8,294 nt of DNA from JBBQTU01 sp038213005 (GTDB lineage Bacteria; Planctomycetota; Phycisphaerae; Tepidisphaerales; Tepidisphaeraceae), in assembly GCA_038213005.1 (NCBI GenBank), contig JBBQTU010000189.1, positions 1-8,294 on the forward strand. Reading direction: 5' to 3'. Position numbers and translations under genes: made by a program. The notes under the pieces were generated by a model. It was not told where the DNA came from, did no database searches, and saw only the letters and a list, made by a program, of their open reading frames with translations. Below, in pieces: positions 5,297-8,294 of the stretch (within the stretch, counting starts at the first letter, position 1; the number at the start of each line of letters is the position of its first letter).

Positions 5297-6322
5297 CTAT
5301 AGCGGAGCCGCCGCTGGAATCGCGGGTGCCGCGGGCAGCGCGGACGGGACAATGGGAAAACCGTAGCTGGGCGGCTCGGGCGTGAGCATAATGCGATATT
5401 GTTCGCCGAACTGCTCGAGGTAGTAGATGCAGTAGGATCGAAGCAGCACGTAGGTCGGCAGCAGGATGACGGTGCCGAGATAGGGCAGCGCCGCGAGGCA
5501 GCAGGTGCAGCACGTCGCCATCGCGGCGATCATTCCAACCGAGAGCGTGAGCAGAAATCGCATGGCGTAGAAGAGCGTCAGGCTCCACATGTGCCCTGGG
5601 ACGATCTTGGTCCAGAAGACGCCCCAGGCCGGCATAAAAGAGCAGTGCTGTGCGTACATGATCGGGACGACGAAATCGCTCACGCAGGCGAGAACCGTGG
5701 CGCTCAGAATAATGACCACCGGCAGGAGGAACACCCCCAGGATGATGGCGTAAATGGCCGGGGTGCCAAAGGTGAACTTCATGATGTCGGGCCAGGCAAC
5801 CCAGACACACAGCACCATGGCCGACAGGCTCGCCAGAGCGGCCAGCAGCGTGAGGATGGTGCGGAACAGGAAGAGGCTGTTGGCCTGCTGCTTGAACTGC
5901 TTCCACGGGCGGGCGACGAGATCTGTCCGGCGGTTGGTTGCGACGCCGTCCAGGAACATGAACTGGCCACGTGCCTGAAGCCACTGGAGCAGCAGGAAAA
6001 GCGCGAGGCACAGCAGCAGGACGATCGCGCCGATGCCAACCACCAGCACGAGATGGGCGAGGACCCAGTCTTTACCAGTGTCGAACATCTGGCCGGGCGT
6101 CTGCGACGGGGCCCCCATGCCACCTGTGCCTCGCCGGCCGGGTCCCCCGCCGCCGAAGTTGCCTGTGGGGAAGTTGAAGCCGCCGCCGCTTTGCCCGAGG
6201 TACGCCAGCCAGGCGCAGAACCCGAGCGTGAACCATCGCCCCATATCAAAGGGCTTGAAGCAGATCAGGACCATTCGATCCCATGCCAGGCCGATAGGCT
6301 TGATTACCGATATCTCTGCCAT
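5297..6322 (-). CDS. Multi-pass membrane protein of unknown function
   Basis: A 341-residue inner-membrane protein without a cleavable signal peptide. The N-terminus (MAEISVIKPIGLAWDRMVLICFKPFDMGRWFTLGFCAWLAYLG) holds an amphipathic lead and a first hydrophobic stretch (about 29-43). A Gly-rich loop follows (47-70). Hydrophobic segments then lie at about 87-113, 150-178, 189-215, 248-270 and 274-299. The tail is rich in Pro and Ala (315-341). A Cys cluster, C-C-T-C-C, sits at 271-275. The opening pattern (KPIG-x-A-x-x-R-M, then LFKPFD-x-x-KW-like) resembles a family of uncharacterised membrane proteins I associate with planctomycetes and acidobacteria (DUF7544-like), but I cannot confirm the match. 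The start ATG at 6322 has a good AGGAG 4 bases upstream (6331-6327, - strand). No functional partner is evident; prfB lies downstream on the same strand, separated by the repeat cluster. Confidence 0.8.
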   Translation of the reverse strand: MAEISVIKPIGLAWDRMVLICFKPFDMGRWFTLGFCAWLAYLGQSGGGFNFPTGNFGGGGPGRRGTGGMGAPSQTPGQMFDTGKDWVLAHLVLVVGIGAIVLLLCLALFLLLQWLQARGQFMFLDGVATNRRTDLVARPWKQFKQQANSLFLFRTILTLLAALASLSAMVLCVWVAWPDIMKFTFGTPAIYAIILGVFLLPVVIILSATVLACVSDFVVPIMYAQHCSFMPAWGVFWTKIVPGHMWSLTLFYAMRFLLTLSVGMIAAMATCCTCCLAALPYLGTVILLPTYVLLRSYCIYYLEQFGEQYRIMLTPEPPSYGFPIVPSALPAAPAIPAAAPL

Positions 6323-6615
6323 GTATCTCCTAATTCCGGGTGTCCATGATGAGGCCGGTCTGAGCGAGGGTCAATAGTCACCGGCGGCCAGCCGGAGTTG
6401 GGCGTCTCTGGAATCCGAATGGCGAGCGCTGCGACGGCGAGTAGGCCTGGAACACGCGATGCGTGGCGAAGGAGAACCAATATGCGAACGCGGGCGGAGA
6501 GTGATAAAAGCATTAGCTGCGTCCGTCTCCGATTCCTCATGCTGCGTCCTACTCCGATCCTCTTGCCCAGACTGGCGTCTCCGTTTCCAGACCCCGCAGG
6601 GTGGCTACATCATGT
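6323..6615. other. Spacer without a recognisable gene
   Basis: The 293 bases between the regulator's stop and the membrane-protein start presumably hold the promoter of the membrane-protein gene (- strand). Short open frames on both strands show no protein-like composition and no family features. The one visible structure is an imperfect direct repeat: 6516-6533 and 6541-6558 share 16 of 18 bases (GCTGCGTCC then a variable pair then CTCCGAT), after which the copies differ by an indel. I see no clear terminator for the regulator gene. Confidence 0.5.
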
Positions 6616-7803
6616 TCATCGGCGCCTGCAACGTTCAAGGCGATATTCCAGTGGCGATGTCTTCATCCCTTTCCTGAACGCGCTCCAGAAACGTTCGCGA
6701 CTGGCAAAACCGCAGCGTTCGGCCACCTGCGGGACGTTCATATCCGTCTCGGTCAGGAGGTGGCACGCGCATTGTAACCGGGCGCGCGTCACTTCTTGCT
6801 GCAGGCTGCGCCCTACCAGGGAGCGAAACCGCCTCTGCAATGTGCGGCGGGGCATAATGACGTGCTCGACGATATCTCCAATGCGGATCGGCTCGTGAGC
6901 GTGCTGGGCGATATATTTCAGGGCTGCCGCAATATCCGAATCGGCAACCAACATTCTGTTGGTGCTGGTCCGCTCAATCACGCCGACCGGCATGACACGT
7001 ACCTGCTGATCGGGACGATGGCCGGCCATCAATTCATCCAGCAGCGTCGCGGCCCGATGTCCCACCCGCTGTGCGCCCAGTTCAATGCTGGAGATCAGCG
7101 GATGTCTCAGGTGACACAGCAATTCGTCGTTGTCACAACCCAATACCGAAACCTGATCGGGGACGTTAACATTAAGCATCCGACAGGCTTCGATCACCTG
7201 GACTGCCCCGGCGTCGCTCATGGCGAATATGCCGATCGGTTTGGAGAGGCGATCAATCCACCGCACCAGCGTGCTTCTTTCGCCGATCTGCCCCCCGCCC
7301 CAGACTTCGCTGTTGCCGCGGATCGGTGGTGCCAGGTCAAGGGGTATCCCCTCCGCGTCGGCCACCCGCGCAAAGCCCTGATGCCGTTCAATGGTGAACT
7401 GCAACTGAGCGCTTCGCAACAATCCCAGTCGGCGGAAACCGCTGTCAATCAGAAACTGTGCTGCCATGGCCCCCACGGCATTATCGTCGACGCTGACCCT
7501 TGGGCAAGCAATATCAGAATGCCAGTTGAAAACGTCCACCATGGGCAGCCCGCTGCGAAGCAAGGCTTCCGCTATCGGCCGATTCCACAACGCGGCGATA
7601 ACGCCATCGGGCTTCCAGCCACGCAATATTCGCAATCCATCGGTCGAGACGTTGCCGGCTTCGCAACTCCATCCTTCACGTTGTCGCAGATACTCGAAGA
7701 TTCCGTTGAGCACGGCATGGTGATAGCCGACGTCGCGTTCGATAAGCAAAAGGACTTTGCGTGAGGGGGTCAAGTGAGGCTCCAGTCTGGCACAATCCAT
7801 CAC
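6616..7803 (-). CDS. XylR-like transcriptional regulator (LacI-type sensor plus AraC HTH)
   Basis: A 395-residue hybrid regulator with the layout of E. coli XylR (392 residues): an N-terminal periplasmic-binding-protein-like sugar-sensing domain and a C-terminal AraC-type DNA-binding domain. The sensor part starts with KVLLLIERDVGYHHAVLNGIFEYLR (16-40) and includes KPDGVIAALW (64-73), VSVDDNAVGAMAAQFLIDSGFRRLGLL (103-129), IGIFAMSDAGAVQVIEACRMLNVNVPDQVSVLGCDND (190-226) and the LacI-family-like SSIELGAQRVGHRAATLLDELMAG (238-261). Two helix-turn-helix units follow at about 307-328 (IRIGDIVEHVIMPRRTLQRRF) and 356-378 (NVPQVAERCGFASRERFWSAFRK). The start is GTG 7803 or, more likely, ATG 7800; neither has a Shine-Dalgarno site. 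It diverges from a secreted-protein gene 127 bases away, which may be its target together with itself. The ligand cannot be read from sequence; a sugar is typical for the family. Confidence 0.9.
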   Translation of the reverse strand: MMDCARLEPHLTPSRKVLLLIERDVGYHHAVLNGIFEYLRQREGWSCEAGNVSTDGLRILRGWKPDGVIAALWNRPIAEALLRSGLPMVDVFNWHSDIACPRVSVDDNAVGAMAAQFLIDSGFRRLGLLRSAQLQFTIERHQGFARVADAEGIPLDLAPPIRGNSEVWGGGQIGERSTLVRWIDRLSKPIGIFAMSDAGAVQVIEACRMLNVNVPDQVSVLGCDNDELLCHLRHPLISSIELGAQRVGHRAATLLDELMAGHRPDQQVRVMPVGVIERTSTNRMLVADSDIAAALKYIAQHAHEPIRIGDIVEHVIMPRRTLQRRFRSLVGRSLQQEVTRARLQCACHLLTETDMNVPQVAERCGFASRERFWSAFRKGMKTSPLEYRLERCRRR

Positions 7804-7810
7804 ATGATAA

Positions 7811-7823
7811 GACGTACTACGTC
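7811..7823. promoter_or_regulatory. Palindrome just upstream of the regulator start
   Basis: GACGTA and TACGTC are perfect arms around a central C. The 13-base palindrome ends 7 bases before the GTG start codon of the XylR-like regulator (- strand), a position suited to autorepression. AraC-type domains usually bind direct repeats, so another factor or chance is possible. Confidence 0.35.
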
Positions 7824-7828
7824 ACAAA

Positions 7829-7844
7829 GCAATAGGTATATTGC
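7829..7844. promoter_or_regulatory. AT-richer inverted repeat in the divergent region
   Basis: GCAATA (7829-7834) and TATTGC (7839-7844) are perfect arms around GGTA. It is the most AT-rich point of the divergent region and lies about 30 bases from the regulator start and 90 from the secreted-protein start. An operator or promoter core is plausible. Confidence 0.35.
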
Positions 7845-7868
7845 CTGAACACGGGACCAGAATGTGAT
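7841..7868 (+). promoter_or_regulatory. Candidate promoter for the secreted-protein gene
   Basis: TTGCCT (7841-7846) and TGTGAT (7863-7868) resemble a -35 and -10 pair, each with 4 of 6 consensus bases, 16 bases apart. They would start transcription about 55 bases before the start codon. This is a weak match. Confidence 0.25.
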
Positions 7869-7880
7869 GCATGTAGCACA
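7863..7880. promoter_or_regulatory. CRP-like imperfect palindrome in the divergent region
   Basis: An 18-base site with outer arms TGTG and CACA and 7 of 9 positions paired around a CATG centre. It overlaps the candidate -10 of the secreted-protein gene. The form suits a dimeric regulator such as a CRP/FNR or LacI type; whether the neighbouring XylR-like protein binds here is unknown. Confidence 0.35.
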
Positions 7881-7903
7881 CGGGGGTTCCGGAATGTGTC
7901 ACT

Positions 7904-7919
7904 TCCCGCCAAGGCGGGA
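7904..7919 (+). promoter_or_regulatory. Hairpin next to the ribosome binding site of the secreted-protein gene
   Basis: TCCCGCC (7904-7910) and GGCGGGA (7913-7919) are perfect complements around AA. The 3' arm ends one base before AGGAG (7921-7925), so folding of the leader could limit ribosome access. Its shape (C-rich arm, AA, G-rich arm) resembles the palindrome inside pabB. Confidence 0.45.
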
Positions 7920-7930
7920 CAGGAGATGGT

Positions 7931-8294
7931 ATGATGTATCGTGGAATGTTGGCAAAATGTGTGGCCATGACGGTGGGCAGTCTTCTTATGGGCACTGCCG
8001 CCCAAGCGGCAATGGTCGCGTCCGACGCGGCATCGAACGCCGTATATACGGTTGGGGAGAAGTACGACGGCCTGAACGGGGGAACGGGGTTCCAGCCCTG
8101 GGTGACCGTGCCCAACGTCAATTACGGAACCAACAATGGGGCGCCGCTCAACAATTCGTCTCAGGGGTACAACTCGCTGGGCGCCAATGCGTTCAGCCTC
8201 TACGCGTTCGATAACGGCGGCATGGGCTCATCGTCGGCGACGCGGGCCTTCACCGATAACTCAGGCACCGGTGTTGGCGCGCTCGACGCCGGGC
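7931..8294 (+). CDS. Secreted Gly/Asn-rich protein, N-terminal part (3' end outside window)
   Basis: The frame is open from ATG 7931 to the window end (121 codons seen). A second ATG at 7934 sits better relative to AGGAG (7921-7925; 8 bases instead of 5). Residues 1-26 form a Sec signal peptide: a basic start (MMYRGMLAK), a hydrophobic core and an AQA cleavage motif at 24-26 before AMVASDAASNAVY. The mature part is rich in Gly, Asn and Ser, with KYDGLNGGTGFQPW (44-57), then ANAFSLYAFDNGGMGSSSATRAFTDN (85-110). This resembles extracellular proteins of planctomycetes and related bacteria that end in a PEP-CTERM sorting tail; that tail would lie outside the window, so the assignment is an inference. 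It diverges from the XylR-like regulator, which may control it. Expected location is the cell surface or outside the cell. Confidence 0.75.
   Translation, partial: MMYRGMLAKCVAMTVGSLLMGTAAQAAMVASDAASNAVYTVGEKYDGLNGGTGFQPWVTVPNVNYGTNNGAPLNNSSQGYNSLGANAFSLYAFDNGGMGSSSATRAFTDNSGTGVGALDAG

Noticed and set aside
4923..6011. A 362-codon - strand frame that ends at the prfB frameshift stop
   Set aside because: Only its last 24 codons (from ATG 4997) are real, as the first part of prfB; the rest is an out-of-frame shadow through the membrane-protein gene and the repeat cluster.
5399..6349. Long open frame (316 codons) on the + strand across the membrane-protein gene
   Set aside because: Antisense to a protein with well-formed hydrophobic segments; the translation is an unstructured Glu/Gln/Arg/His mix.
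6796..7764. Long open frame (322 codons) on the + strand across the XylR-like gene
   Set aside because: Antisense to a clearly recognisable regulator; no motif of its own.

Overview
This is a GC-rich bacterial chromosomal window carrying housekeeping genes on both strands. Short intergenic regions are full of small inverted repeats. At the right end a regulator gene diverges from an exported-protein gene. The best guess for the host is a planctomycete-type bacterium, possibly of the Phycisphaerae. This rests on a XylR-like LacI/AraC hybrid regulator next to a secreted Gly/Asn-rich protein of the kind often seen with PEP-CTERM tails, on weak or absent Shine-Dalgarno sites at several genes, and on the style of the intergenic repeats. 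No rRNA or other marker confirms it.

Left part (1-3766, + strand): the 3' half of pyrG (CTP synthase, complete glutaminase domain), then a short hairpin-bearing spacer, then a folate pair. pabB (aminodeoxychorismate synthase component I, with the PabB-specific lysine motif PIKGT) is followed after 9 bases by a class IV PLP enzyme, most likely pabC (aminodeoxychorismate lyase). Together they would turn chorismate into p-aminobenzoate; the glutaminase partner PabA is not in the window. pabB carries an in-frame low-complexity stretch made of a palindrome plus a 30-bp tandem repeat. A 158-residue protein of unknown function follows, with a good ribosome binding site in the loop of a small hairpin.

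Middle part (3767-6322, - strand): prfB (peptide chain release factor 2), convergent with the genes to its left. It is split into two frames at a classic CTT-TGA-C programmed +1 frameshift site, so the full 370-residue product is made only by shifting. A perfect 8-bp hairpin sits 5 bases before the slippery codon. Upstream of prfB lies a 220-base cluster of small inverted and tandem repeats, then a multi-pass membrane protein of unknown function on the same strand.

Right part (6323-8294): a spacer with no recognisable gene, a XylR-like regulator on the - strand, a 127-base divergent intergenic region with several palindromes that are plausible operators, and the start of a secreted protein with a clear signal peptide that runs off the window end.

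The points most worth a second look are the hairpin at the prfB recoding site, the repeat-derived insertion inside pabB, the apparent loss of the canonical PLP-binding glutamate in the PabC-like enzyme, and the structured repeat cluster upstream of prfB. Nothing resembles a CRISPR array, prophage, toxin-antitoxin pair or other defence system.
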